A DNA stretch of 64,000 bases from Ostrinia nubilalis (lineage: Eukaryota; Arthropoda; Insecta; Lepidoptera; Crambidae). The stretch is from assembly GCF_963855985.1 (NCBI RefSeq), contig NC_087095.1, positions 3,172,001 to 3,236,000 on the forward strand, given 5' to 3'. A program made the translations under genes and the position numbers. The notes under the pieces are model-generated. The model saw nothing but the letters and a program-made list of their open reading frames with translations, made no database searches and had not been told where the DNA came from. Numbering within the stretch: the stretch's first letter is position 1; each line of letters opens with the position of its first letter. Positions 11,635 through 23,034 of this stretch are shown here, piece after piece.

Positions 11635-13058
11635 CCCTTTACGGCGCAAGAACGTATTTTATTATTTTTATATCAAAAACAGGTCGTATGAGGTATATAG
11701 AAGATGGGAAAAATAGTTAAAAAAAACACACTTGAAAAAAAAGTATTTATTTTTGAAAAAAACATGGTGTTGCAGAAGTGCATCATGGTGTAAAATCGTA
11801 CCAAAAAGTAGGGGGTAAGAGAGGTTTATGTGTCAATGTTTACTACGCAGTTTAATCTTATAATGTACCATTACGCGGTCTATCAGGTCCTCCCATGTGA
11901 TGATAATATTCTGCTACTATAAAAGGCCCCTCTACAGTAATGTTTCTTTTGTGACTTGTCAACTCTACTTTACTACGGATGTGAGGTTCTTGCCAGCAAT
12001 GCTGGATACCCGATTCACAATCTTATTAACTCTCCAAGCTACCAAGGATATACCAACGCCATCATAATTTGAAACCTGTTCAACTGATGTTCCTCTAGGT
12101 TATCCTTTTAGCTGCTTTCCTTCTGGGAGCTTACAGTTAAGAATGCGGTTTCACCTAACGTTTTCCAAAGCTAAAATCTCACGGCAGCTCTTGGATTTCA
12201 TTAGCCAGGTCATAAGATCTTCTGAACCTTATCTGGTTTACACTAAGCTCTAAGTTTTCATTTTTCCATAGTGTATTTGCCTTTAGGGATAAGCGCGCTT
12301 CTTGATATGGTGGCAGAACTGGAACTAGGGGCAGGAACAGCTTGCAATGTATCACATGGCTGAGCTGTAGTGCTGCTATCAGCCTCAAAGTACGGCGGCA
12401 AGATGTTCTTGTCCTCTGGCTCCAGTACTTCTGGTTCCTCATCAGAGTTCTCTGTTCATTAGGTTCCAATATGTATGATGGATCAGCTACATCATCGTTG
12501 TCTGAGAAATCTGAGCCATCATCACTATTTTCCCATTGGTCCAGAATATTCTCCAAGTCCTCAGTCGTCCAAGATTGGGTCCTGGTACCTGGATGTGTAA
12601 GCCTCGAAGTCATAATGGGTCTAGAAGAAAAGAGATAGATATTAGACACATAGTAAAAATGATAAATTTAAAGCGCAATGATGCATAACTGCATCATAAG
12701 AAAATTGTCCTCTAATTCTGTAAATACAATAAAAATCATTTCAAATATATCAAATTATTGAGAACCAATAACTTACCCTCACTCCACACCAATTTCAGAT
12801 CAATATTTTCATTAACACCAGAAAAACAAAGAATCAAAATCACCACCGAACAAAACAAACCGGATTTTACAAGTTTCTCACTTTAGGTGATCACAAAAAT
12901 AAAATAGCGCCATCTAGCACAAACAGAGTTAACTAACTCGTAAGGGTGCTTTGCTGCAGATATGCCGCACTACGTTATAAGGTATTTTTGTTACTGTTTG
13001 AAAGATTCTATGAGTTCAAGTGGTATGATGCAGAACTGCAATTGAGCGCCGTAAAGGG
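11635..13058 (-). mobile_element. Degenerate piggyBac element nested in the DIRS 5' region, CTAA duplication
   Basis: Inverted ends CCCTTTACGGCGC (11635) and GCGCCGTAAAGGG (to 13058) are flanked by CTAA on both sides (11631-11634 and 13059-13062), a rare variant of the TTAA target. The internal - strand carries a truncated piggyBac transposase. The insertion splits the leader of the DIRS element, so it is the younger event. Confidence 0.88.
11850..12649 (-). pseudogene. piggyBac transposase remnant
   Basis: An N-terminal frame of 156 codons (12649 to 12179) has the acidic start typical of piggyBac transposases: WENSDDGSDFSDNDDVADP. Beyond its stop, 12110 to 11850 reads SVEQVSNYDGVGISLVAWR, then NITVEGPFIVAEY and HHMGG. 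That is the segment around the last catalytic Asp and the HMGGVDL block, with frame breaks. The catalytic middle, roughly 300 residues, is missing. This is an internal-deletion derivative. Confidence 0.82.
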
Positions 13059-13168
13059 CTAAACTTTAACGAATGTTCGTTCGAAAATTTTTCTTTTTTG
13101 TCTACCCTCATACAAGTAATATTATGAGTTATTGAGTTGAGTTTCTAATCGTGTTCTAAACTTTTAGC

Positions 13169-14550
13169 ATGGAAATTAACGACAAAAATGTAGATGAATT
13201 GCCAGCTTCGGAACCAATACCGGAACCATCTTCCGGGCGTAATAAACGACGATTTCGAAAGGATAGTACGAGTTCATCTTCAAGCAGCAGTAGCAGCAGT
13301 ACCTCCTCTTCAAGTGAGTCAAGTTCCTCAACTAGGGGACGTACTCACCGCAAAAAAGGAAAAAGAGGCAGGGGTAAAAAGCACCGTTCCGATCGTAAAG
13401 TGGATAAATTATCAAAACAAGTGCGAAACCTACAGAAACAATTGATGAGGAAAGAAAGGAAAACTGTAAGTACCCGTGATTATGTTTCTGACGATGATGC
13501 TATTTCGATTTTTTCGGGAGTTAGCCATAACCTATATAATGAGTTGCCTGTTTCACCTCGCGATAGCCATGTTGTTAACGACCAAGAACCTTTTACCTTC
13601 GGTATTGAAACGAAGCTCAAGGAGCCTACTATGCCTAAAACTTCTGTTGAGCATCTAAAATTGCTAAATGATTTTCAGCATTTAGATAGTACTGATTTAC
13701 TGAATGGAATGATATTAGGTACTTAGAAACCCAGAAATTATATAATAATTGCCCAGGTTACACTGATCTGGATTTAAACGATGAGGTGAAAATATATGAA
13801 TGTCCGCGTCATTTATTACACGCTGACAAAGCATTCGCAGCTTTAACGATGTGTGCTGTTAAACAGAGAGAATCATTGCAAAAAGCTTTACGAGATTTAT
13901 TGCTATGGACTAAAGATTCTGATAACCTCTCATATGAGGGACTAAGTGCAAAAATCAATGACCTTTTTTCCACAGGTGACTTTATTAAAACGTCATCAGA
14001 TTTATTACAGCTTGTTTGTGGCCATCGAGCTGAAGTAATTCAAATGAGAAGGGACTGTGTTACGAAATATGTGAAGGATCCATTAGTCAAAACCTGCTTG
14101 AAAAAGATTCCACCAACAGCCTCAAATTTTTTTGATGCCGAAAAATTTACAAGCGCCATCGAAAAGGCTGGAGGAGTCCGAAAGTGTTTTTGGCCAATAA
14201 AGAAGGCAAAAAATAGCTCTACCTCGCAGGCTGAGCCTAACAAACCAAGCACCTCCTCGCAGGGGGTTGCATCCCGTCGAGCACCTACGCAAGGTTGTTC
14301 TCATGGCACTTATAGCGGTGCGCACTTCGCACATGCCACCTACTGCCATAATCCACCTCCGCAAGGTGGATGTAATGCACACTATCCTTCGCAAGGATAT
14401 TCTAATTCCGCCACTGCGAATAATCAAAATTCCTTTCGTGGCCGTTCCTCGCGAGGAAACACAAGAGGTCAAGGACAGAATAGATCTGGACAAAAGCGAG
14501 AATCATCGCAGTCCGAATATAACAAAGATAATAAACGTAAAAAATTCTGA
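13169..14550 (+). pseudogene. DIRS gag, broken by one frameshift
   Basis: The first frame (13169-13726, 185 codons) has a serine run, then a basic Arg/Lys stretch and a likely coiled coil (KLSKQVRNLQKQL). It ends in a stop, but the neighbouring frame continues the protein through RYLETQKLYNNCPGYTDL into 13786-14550. The break is a single-base shift near 13705. The second half is alpha-helical (HLLHADKAFAALTMCAVKQR). It ends in a low-complexity Gly/Ser/Gln/Arg tail that may bind nucleic acid. It overlaps the start of the RT frame, as in other DIRS elements. Confidence 0.85.
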
Positions 14551-16426
14551 CTCGATCAGATTTCGGGCGGGCCGTCTCAAGGACTTCATTCACAGATGGG
14601 AACAATTAAAAGCAACAAATTACATTTTAAAGATTCTAAAAGGGTATCGCATACCATTTTATCGAAAACCACCGCTAGTTCATCCAAAAGTATTAAGACA
14701 CCACTTGAGCGTGCCGCATTCAGACGAAATGTCTGTTGTAATAACTCAAATGAAAGACCAAGGAGTCCTAAAAAGTGCTGCACCAGGTCCGAGTTTCCTG
14801 TCCTCAATTTTTCTGGTCCCCAAGAGCGATGGTACGCCCCGTCCAATATTCAATTTGAAAGCCCTCAATCGTTACATAATAGCGGAAAAATTCCGACTGA
14901 TCAATGTAACCCGTATACCAGATTTTTTGCAGCAGTCAGATTGGCTGTGCAAAGTAGACCTATCACAAGCCTACTTCCACCTGTCAGTCGCTCACAGCCA
15001 CAGGAGGTTCCTCCGTCTGATTTATCAAGGCGAATTATTGGAAATGACATGTTTGCCCTTTGGCCTGAGTACAGCACCAAAAACGTTCGCCAGTTTAACG
15101 AATTGGATTGCTCAGGTTCTCAGGAAAATGAATATTCGGGTAGTTGTATTCCTCGACGATTTTCTGATCGCAAATCAGGACAGGAATATACTCAAAAATC
15201 ACGTGCGCCTGACCATACAGCTCTTGGAGTCATTAGGTTGGATGGTCAACTACGACAAGTCGGTTCTAGTGCCGTCAAAGGCCCTGACATACTTGGGAAT
15301 TATGTGGAACCCATGGACAAACCAGAAACAGCTTCCCGAAGAGAAACTTCCATCACTGATAGCCAAGTTGACAGCGATGCTAGAAAAAAGATGCACAAAT
15401 CTCTTGAATTTACAAAGTCTGGTAGGACTTCTCAATTTTGCCAGTTTTACTGTGCCACAAGGCCGCCTAAACTATCGCGCTCTGTTAAATCTTCTCAACA
15501 AAATGTTGAAGAAGAACTCCAAACCACGACACTACATTCCTCTGGACGCCAGAGAAAACCTAAAGTGGTGGCTACGGAATTGCAAACTGCCATCACCTAT
15601 TCACATGCCACCACCTTCACATTACCTGACTACCGATGCGTCGGACATAGCATGGGGAGCTCGATTAGATCACCTATCATTGACAGGGTTCTGGACAAAA
15701 AACGAACAAGACCTTCACTGCAACCAGAAGGAAATGTTAGCAATCCTAAAAGTCTTACAAGATCACTCTCAGTACCTGAGTCACAGTACGGTACTAATAC
15801 AGTGCGACAACAAGACCGTAATTGCATATCTTCGACACGAGGGAGGTACCAAGTCACCCCCCCTGTTAAACCTGACATATCAAATTTATCAAATTCTGGA
15901 CCAATATCGCATACATGTGAAAATTTATCACATTCCCGGAATTTACAATGGACATGCCGACCATCTGTCGAGGCTGCGACAAGCCCCAGAATGGCATCTT
16001 CTTCCCAAGGGCACTCTGAAAGTATTCTCTCAATGGGGGATCCCCTTAATCGATCTATTTGCATCCAATCGAGCACATGTTGTGATCAATTATGCATCGC
16101 TGGATCTGAACGATCATCAGGCATTGTTCCACGATGCATTCTCACGGACATGGAACTATCCTCTGGCATGGATTTTTCCTCCACCCTACCTCATTCCCAG
16201 GGTACTGAACCATCTCAATCAGTGTCAGGGAATTTACCTGTTAGTAGTACCTCGTTGGGATCGGGTATTTTGGAGAGCAGACGTGAAATCACGAGCAATA
16301 GCCCCTCCACTCACGCTTCTGAACCTAGAGGAAGTCCTGATCGATATGTCGACAGGCCTTCCACCTCCGAATGTACACGACATGACATTGGAGGTCTGGA
16401 AATGTGGGGGTGGACGAAAAATCTAA
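14267..16426 (+). CDS. DIRS reverse transcriptase / RNase H / methyltransferase-like polyprotein
   Basis: An intact frame of 719 codons copies the element RNA into DNA. The recognisable RT starts near 14560, so the first ~100 residues overlap gag in another frame and may not be made. RT fingers and palm: [18 protein letters not shown] near residue 180, [12 protein letters not shown], and [10 protein letters not shown] near residue 295, which replaces YxDD with FLDD as usual in DIRS. RNase H follows with [11 protein letters not shown] near residue 455 and later [11 protein letters not shown]. The last ~130 residues ([15 protein letters not shown], then [12 protein letters not shown] and [10 protein letters not shown]) match the DIRS Dam-like domain. 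Its PPPY stands where DPPY would be expected. No stop interrupts the domains. Confidence 0.92.
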   Translation: MHPVEHLRKVVLMALIAVRTSHMPPTAIIHLRKVDVMHTILRKDILIPPLRIIKIPFVAVPREETQEVKDRIDLDKSENHRSPNITKIINVKNSDSIRFRAGRLKDFIHRWEQLKATNYILKILKGYRIPFYRKPPLVHPKVLRHHLSVPHSDEMSVVITQMKDQGVLKSAAPGPSFLSSIFLVPKSDGTPRPIFNLKALNRYIIAEKFRLINVTRIPDFLQQSDWLCKVDLSQAYFHLSVAHSHRRFLRLIYQGELLEMTCLPFGLSTAPKTFASLTNWIAQVLRKMNIRVVVFLDDFLIANQDRNILKNHVRLTIQLLESLGWMVNYDKSVLVPSKALTYLGIMWNPWTNQKQLPEEKLPSLIAKLTAMLEKRCTNLLNLQSLVGLLNFASFTVPQGRLNYRALLNLLNKMLKKNSKPRHYIPLDARENLKWWLRNCKLPSPIHMPPPSHYLTTDASDIAWGARLDHLSLTGFWTKNEQDLHCNQKEMLAILKVLQDHSQYLSHSTVLIQCDNKTVIAYLRHEGGTKSPPLLNLTYQIYQILDQYRIHVKIYHIPGIYNGHADHLSRLRQAPEWHLLPKGTLKVFSQWGIPLIDLFASNRAHVVINYASLDLNDHQALFHDAFSRTWNYPLAWIFPPPYLIPRVLNHLNQCQGIYLLVVPRWDRVFWRADVKSRAIAPPLTLLNLEEVLIDMSTGLPPPNVHDMTLEVWKCGGGRKI

Positions 16427-17381
16427 AAGGTTGGAATAGTCAACAAATTGACCTTCTTCAAAAATCATGGCGATCCTCGACCAAGAAAACTTATGAATCT
16501 GCTTGGAAAAAATGGTTATAGTGTGGGCTAAGGAGCACAAAATAGATTCATCTAATCCTTCAGGGAGTGACTTGGCGAGATACTTGTCTGATTTATTTTT
16601 AGTACATAAACTATCATACAATACTGTCTTACTACATAAATCGGCAATCTCTACTCTTTGTAATGCTGAATGTGCAGGTGTGCTAAGTTCTCATGTTTTG
16701 GTTAAACATGTTTTAAAATCAATAGCATTACAAAAACCAATATGTCATAAACCACCGGTTTGGAATATAGATATTTTAGCGTCCTTTTTGGAAAAGCACA
16801 AAGTCAATATAAATAATACCTTTGAAACACAACGACATACAGCTGCCCTTTTACTGCTAACCTCGGGACGAAGAATTCATGATCTGACCTTACTTTGTGT
16901 TGATTCTAATCACTATATTCTCTCAGACGACTCTGTAGTTTTCTGGCCAGCATTTGGGTCTAAAACTGACTCTGTTAACTACAGGCAATCAGGTTGGAGA
17001 TTGATTCATAATCCGGCTTGTATTAATTTAAATCCAGTGTTTTGGATAAATCAGAAAATTGATTTGCTTAAATCCCATAGAGATTCCGCCAAATGCAGTA
17101 ATTTGTTTGTAAACACGAAAGGTGTCCCTAGGCCTGCATCGCGGGCAATAATAGCAGGGTGGATCAAAAGTCTTTTGAAGGACGCAGGCATAACTGCCAG
17201 TCCGGGAAGTATACGTTCTGCTGTCGCCTCCAAGAATTGGTTGGATAGTTACCCGATTGAAGATATTTTGTCAAGAGGTAACTGGCGATCAACAAATACC
17301 TTTTGTAAATTCTATCGACGCGAAGTTATGCCTGCATCAATCACGCCATCAGTGACGGCTTTGTTTAGTGCTGTAGATTAA
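16415..17381 (+). pseudogene. DIRS tyrosine recombinase, one frameshift near its start
   Basis: The main frame (16503-17381) encodes a YR that would join the circular DNA copy to the target. The first catalytic Arg is in LLTSGRRIHDL. The second Arg lies in GSIRSAVASKNW, where the His of the HxxR box appears as Gly. The nucleophile Tyr is in CKFYRRE near the end. The N-terminal helix (SWRSSTKKTYESAWKKW) is in another frame ending at 16521. A one-base shift at about 16517 therefore splits the gene. The start overlaps the end of the RT frame. Confidence 0.87.
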
Positions 17382-17616
17382 AAAATATCACAAATTATGT
17401 GTATTATTTTTAATCAAGATCTAAGAATTATGATTTATGGTTTTTATTATGTACCTATAATTTTGTAGAAGATACTTTTCCCTTTTGTTTATTTTTAAAT
17501 ATACATTATTATACATATAAAATGTATTTTCATGAATTAGAAAGTACCTACGAATATACCTAATAAAAATGTCACATTGGGCGTCCTTCCACTACCACCA
17601 GGCGATAACAAACAAG

Positions 17617-17718
17617 TCTCAATTAATTAAGCTTCGAATAACGGTCAAGTCAAATTAATAGAGGCGTTTTACCTACCAATAAAACGCTTATTAATTTACT
17701 TACCTTATTCGAAGCTTA
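17617..17718 (+). repeat. Internal complementary region (ICR) of the DIRS element
   Basis: Positions 17617-17661 are the reverse complement of the left outer end (11187-11231). Positions 17652-17718 are the reverse complement of the right outer end. They join at the shared AAATTAATAG. This is the hallmark of DIRS1-like elements: a template that restores both ends and spells out the circle junction. Confidence 0.9.
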
Positions 17719-17749
17719 TGAATAAGTTCTGCCTGGTAGTATAGCGACT

Positions 17750-17904
17750 CAATGATTTTTAGAAATGGCGGACCTTCCTTCAATGGTCGGTCTCGCCCCT
17801 GCCAGGCGGTAGTGGTAGAAAGAGATAGCTCTATAGGGTAGAAAGAGATAGCAATATGAGGCGGGAAATGACGTGCCTATCTCAATTAATTAAGCTTCGA
17901 ATAA
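17750..17904 (-). repeat. Right inverted terminal repeat of the DIRS element
   Basis: Inverse copy of 11207-11361. The element continues outward to about 17957, with a right-end extension (GTTTTATTGGTAGGT) absent from the left end. Confidence 0.93.
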
Positions 17905-18234
17905 TGTAAGTAAATTAATAAGCGTTTTATTGGTAGGTAAAACGCCTCTATTAATTTTATAAAGATTAAGAGTGCCAACCCTAACACTCAGTCGAAGTGT
18001 AGGTATTTAACTCGCCGAAAGGGCTAAGTTTCCGTACTGCTTTAGCTCATATATATACTGTGGTGTGAGTCACGTTAAAGTGTACATATGAAAATAGATG
18101 AAACTAGACCTATTTTTATCGACAAAAAAGTGGTCAAAAATTTTTTGAGATTTTTTTTAAATTTTTTACAGAATTTTTTTTCTTCCAATTACTTATTGTA
18201 AAGAAAACGTAATAACTTTTAAACTAAGCGGTAT

Positions 18235-18639
18235 TCGTTCGTTCGTTCGTTTCAGCCGAAAGACGTCCACTGCTTTACAAAGGCCTCCCCCAAGGATTTC
18301 CACAAAGACCGGTCCTGCGCCGCTTGCATCCAGGTACCTCCCGCGACCTTCACCAGATCGTCGGTTCACCTAGTGGGAGGCCTGCCCACGCTACGTCTTC
18401 CAGCTCGTGGTCGCCACTCAAGAACTTTAATGCCCCAGCGGCCATCAGCTCTTCGAGATGTGCCCCGCCCACGGATCTGAGACGTGGTCGCTTACTATGG
18501 GCCTCATAAGAAGGCTCAAGGTCACCCAAAGAGCGATGGAGCGTGCTATGCTCGGAGTTTCCCTGCGTGATCGAATCAGAAATGAGGAGATCCGTAGGAG
18601 AACCAGAGTGACTGACATAGCCCGCAGAATCGCTAAAAT
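18235..18639. mobile_element. RTE LINE fragment with internal inversion (twin priming)
   Basis: 18235 to about 18472 is the 3' end on the - strand with a (GTTC)n tail. From about 18474 to 18639 the sequence reads on the + strand (WSLTMGLIRRLKVTQRAMER and on). This 5' inversion is typical of twin-primed LINE insertion. The 11-bp duplication CTAAGCGGTAT lies at 18224-18234 and 18640-18650. The solo element at 49152 shows the same site without the insertion. Confidence 0.9.
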
Positions 18640-18912
18640 CTAAGCGGTATATCCTGATAAAATAAAAACAGTAATAATGCTAAATAACAGGCGATACTAA
18701 AAAAACACATAAAATACACAAAAAAGGCCAACAAATAATAAAAAATGTTACTTTTTGAAAAAAATCTGCTTTTAAATTCGTGTTTTTTTTGTTATTTGAT
18801 AAATTTCTCCAAAAAATGCCCCTATAACCGGTGGTTTTTATTACTTTGTATTATTCTCTATCGTATTACCTTCGTAAAACCAAAAATCGCATGTCTCTAT
18901 CCCTATCACAAT

Positions 18913-21900
18913 AGTAGGGAATTTAGTGCAATGATTTGTATGGAGACCCCTCCACTTTGGTATAGAAGGCTCATTTTTGCAACAGTGGTTCTTTGGGTGG
19001 TCCTGAGTGGATTTCCGTCGGTAGACATCGGGAGCCCCCCCTGTGGTAGCAGGGGGAGGGGGGGCAAGTTTCCTTCCGCCGCGCTTCACTTTAAGGCCCA
19101 TATCTTTAAAACTATGGGTATTAGGGCAAGTGTGGTATCATTTTCGGATAATTAAAGGATGGCGAATTCATTTCTAGAACAAACTTTTTGCCTTTTCATA
19201 CAAAAAATTAGAAATATTGAGTAAAATTCACAAAAACCAAAAAGTATTTTTTTAAATAAACGTCGTTTACTTTTGAACCACTGGAGATAATCTAATAAAA
19301 AAAATATGACCTGAAAGCTACATTTATCAGGATTATAAAAATATAACATTGTATGGTACTTTTTTCGCAAAAAGTAGGTGAAAAAAATTTTTTCTTCAGG
19401 ACACAGCGGGCGAATTTTATTGCGCATCGGAAAAAAATATTTATTTTATCCATGAATTCATACTATTTGGTTCATAAGCAAGCAATGATTATTATTTTAG
19501 AATTTATTTAGAGTTGCTGGCACATCAATCTACCATAATTATTATTTTTTCGTCAATTGATTTTGAACTCTATGTGTGAGACATAAGGTTGAAAATAGTT
19601 TAAATACATTTTAATATTGAAAATATAAGAAGAAAGCACTAAATAAAGAACTTTAAATTGTCTAAACGTCTTAATGATTATTATTACTTTAATTAACACT
19701 TATTTCTACATACTATTGTACCAGTGATTTAACGGAAAGGTAAGTGTGAGGAAAATGAGGTTTCACAATCATAGTGCGGGAGATATTTTTAGCACAAAGG
19801 TTACGGCTGTGACCTTTTTAGTTGTTTTTTTCAGACAGCACCAGCTTCTGCACTACTTCTTGCACTTACATCTCACCATTTCCAGGCAAGCCGCGCCCGC
19901 GGCAGCTACGGGCAAACCGGTCCATGTAGGCTCCATCTTGCTATCGACTCTTGTCCACCCCCAACCAGTCGGGTAAAGGGAAGACTCGAGTCGGTTGCTT
20001 GCACCTGATCCTATACGCGAATCCCTTGATATACTGCCAGTAGCCAAGGCTGATACAAAACTGCTACTACTGTCTGGGTTATCTTATGTAGGGCCTAAGC
20101 TAAGCTAAGCTAGGTCTAAGCGTAGTCCACAGCGACCCATTAGGATCTTTATGCTCCATTTTTTTATTCCCTATCATCCAAAAAAATCCTATTCATTAGG
20201 TGAATTAAGTGTCTGAGTGAAAGCCTTCTAAGTCTTCTGATGCCGGATATGCTGACCCAAGCAGACCCATCCTTACAGTATTGATTCATGGACCCCACAT
20301 GTATTCCACATGCTCGAGAGCTGTCTTCTGTTGTTAGGCCCATTTTGTGGGACATGTGGTTCGTTCCATAATGCCCAGTTTACGTACCAGTAATTGCTTG
20401 GGCTTAGGTACCTTTTATTTCCGCTTAATGAGTTTTCTCCATGACCCTGTGTTTCCCTTTAGGAATGATTTGGAGATGCTTATCTTATATCGTTGGAGCT
20501 TTCAGATTCAGCACTGTGCTTCTTGGATATGGCCATATTATGGCCATGAGGTATGCCGTTAGATAAAGGTAAGTATCAGTTCTGACCCAATAGGTATCGC
20601 CTCTGACCCTAGTTTCGCTAGACTGTCGGCTCTCCCATTGCATTTGATCAGTGTATGTCCAGATATCCCACATCAGGGACACTTTCATGCCTTCCGAGTT
20701 TGTTCATCTTTACGATTGCATCTAGAATAATTCTAGACTCAACCTTCACTGAGGCGATGGCTTTTTGTTTGAGTGCTGCCTGGCTGTGGATCAGGATGTA
20801 AATATTGCGTTTTTTACAACCCTGTTCTTTAGTGCACACATATTATAGCGTAAAATTCTGCTTGAAACACTGTAGCAAACCTCCTTAAGCGTTCACTATG
20901 TTCGAAGTGTTTACAGTAGACGCCTGTTCCCGTTCCCAAGGCCATCTTTGCAGTGGCGGCGTAAGTCCTAAGGCACCCCCTGGTAACCCCCAAGATTTTG
21001 GGGTTACCTACCGATTCCAAGATTGAAGACATTGACATAGACCGCAGACTTGCTATGCAGATGCGCCAGTGAGTACTAATCTGTGCGACATGTGTCACCC
21101 TCTGATGCTTGGCACCCGGGGCGGCCCGCCCCCCCCCCCTACGCCGCTACTGCATCTTTGAGCTGTCAGTAAACCAGATTAGGCTGTTCTGTTGGGATTT
21201 TGGTCCTCTTTTCTAGTCGTCCCTTGTTCAAGATCTATCCACTTACTTATTAGATCAATCCAAGGGGTTCGCGTATAGGATTAGTTACAAGCAACCGACT
21301 CAGTCTTCCCTTTACCCGACTGGTTGGAGGTGGACCAGAGCCGATAGCAAGATGGAGCCTACATAGACCGGTTTGCCCGTAGCTGCCGAGGCTTGCCTGG
21401 AAATGGTGAGATGTAAGTGCAAGAAGTAGTGCAGAAGCTGGTGCTGTCTGAAAAAAACAACTAAAAAGGTCACAGCCGTAACCTTTGTGCTAAAAATATC
21501 TCCCGTACTATGATTGTGAAACCTCATTTTCCTCACACTTACCTTTCCGTTAAATCACTGGTACAATAGTATGTAGAAATAAGTGTTAATTAAAATAATA
21601 ATAATCATTAAGACGTTTAGACAAATTAAAGTTCTTTATTTAGTGCTTTCTTCTTATGATATTTTCAATATTAAAATGTATTTAAACTATTTTCAACCTT
21701 ATGTCTCACACATAGAGTTCAAAATCAATTGACGAAAAAATAATAATTATGGTAGATTGATGTGCCAGCAACTCTAAATAAATTCTAAAATAATAATCCT
21801 TGCTTGCTTATGAACCAAATAGTATGAATTCATGGATAAAATAAAAATTTTTTTCCGATGCGCAATAAAATTCGCCCGCTGTGTCCTGAAGAAAAAATTT

Positions 21901-22360
21901 TTTTCACCTACTTTTTGCGAAAAAAGTACCATACAATGTTATATTTTTATAATCCTGATAAATGTAGCTTTCAGGTCATATTTTTTTTATTAGATTATCT
22001 CCAGTGGTTCAAAAGTAAACGACGTTTATTTAAAAAAATACTTTTTGGTTTTTGTGAATTTTACTCAATATTTCTAATTTTTTGTATGAAAAGGCAAAAA
22101 GTTTGTTCTAGAAATGAATTCGCCATCCTTTAATTATCCGAAAATGATACCACACTTGCCCTAATACCCATAGTTTTGAAGATATGGGCCTTAAAGTGAA
22201 GCGCGGAGGAAGGAAACTTGCCCCCCCTCCCCCTGCTACCACAGGGGGGGCTCCCGATGTCTACCGACGGAAATCCACTCAGGAGCACCCAAAGAACCAC
22301 TGTTGCAAAAATGAGCCTTCTATACCAAAGTGGAGGGGTTCTTGCACTAAATTCCCTACT
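18913..22360. mobile_element. Inner palindromic element, ~1.1-kb arms and 1.2-kb loop
   Basis: Ends AGTAGGGAATTTAGTGCAA and its inverse. The arms 18913 to about 20028 and 21262 to 22360 are near-perfect inverted copies. For example, the same 91-codon frame (MRNKIRPLCPEEKIFF...) appears at 19152-19427 on - and at 21858-22133 on +. It was inserted into the outer element at a CAA or ACAA site. The arms encode nothing recognisable. Confidence 0.9.
20160..21098 (-). pseudogene. Jockey/R1-like LINE ORF2 remnant in the palindrome loop
   Basis: The - strand holds an RNase H piece: FATVFQAEFYAI, then NIYILIHSQAALKQKAIASV, split by frameshifts. Further on it has the C-terminal LTTEDSSRACG and LRRLSLRHLIHLMN. 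Order and spacing fit the end of a Jockey-group ORF2. It is dead, and it lies entirely in the loop between the inverted arms. Confidence 0.72.
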
Positions 22361-23034
22361 ACAACGTTTGCAATGATCGTTTGAACTAAGCCTCTCCGGG
22401 CGCGCCATTCAACGCTTCGTTAACAACAAAACTGAAAATGGTTCTAGATTTGTAATTTTGATAAAGACAAGTTAGATTTCAAATAAAAACAAAAGATTTC
22501 GAAGTAAAATAAGCATTTTAGTTAAAATTAAAATTGTCTCTACCAGTAGCGGAGAATAATGTTGTGGCAGGCCTTTGTTCGAACGATCATAGCAAATGTT
22601 GTGATAGGGATAGAGACATGCGATTTTTGGTTTTACAAAGATAATACGATAGAAAATAATACAAAGTAATAAAAACCACCTGTTATAGGGGCATTTTTTG
22701 GAGAAATTTATCAAATAACCAAAAAAAACACGAATTTAAAAGCAGATTTTTTTCAAAAAGTATCATTTTTTATTATTTTTTGGCATTTTTTGTCTATTTT
22801 ATGTATTTTTTTAGTATCGCCTATTATTTAGCATTATTACTGTTTTTATTTTATCAGGATATACCGCTTAGTTTAAAAGTTATTACGTTTTCTTTACAAT
22901 AAGTAATTGGAAGAAAAAAAAATCTATAATTTTTTTTTTAAAAATCTCAAAAACTTTTTGACCTCTTTTTTGTCGATAAAAATAGGTCTAGTTTCATCTA
23001 TTTTCATATGTACACTTTAACGTGACTCACACTG

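Larger units (their letters stand above)
11187..17957 (+). mobile_element. DIRS1-like tyrosine-recombinase retrotransposon
   Basis: It carries gag, RT/RNase H/methyltransferase and tyrosine recombinase (YR) frames in DIRS order. Inverted terminal repeats are 11207-11361 and 17750-17904. An internal complementary region (17617-17718) matches the complement of both outer ends joined together. DIRS elements replicate through a circle and integrate by YR, without an integrase and usually without target duplication. Both outer ends share CTATTAATTT. The 6.77 kb include a 1.42-kb piggyBac insertion, so the element itself is about 5.3 kb. gag and YR each carry a frameshift, so this copy is probably inactive. 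Confidence 0.93.
18058..23034. mobile_element. Outer palindromic (foldback) element carrying two insertions
   Basis: The ends GTGTGAGTCACGTT and AACGTGACTCAC are inverse. About 430-450 bp of inverted arm match those of the solo 1.1-kb copy at 49152-50256. The copy has been enlarged by an RTE insertion (18235-18639) and by a second palindromic element (18913-22360). There is no transposase frame. The target duplication is unclear because the flanks are AT repeats. Confidence 0.88.

Noticed and set aside
14596..16521. 641-codon open frame overlapping the DIRS polyprotein
   Set aside because: It is a shadow frame rich in Ser/Arg without motifs. Only its last ~35 codons are real, being the start of the YR.
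19152..22133. Repeated 91-codon frames as a conserved protein
   Set aside because: They appear twice only because they lie on opposite arms of a palindrome. The low-complexity Phe/Lys content looks non-coding.
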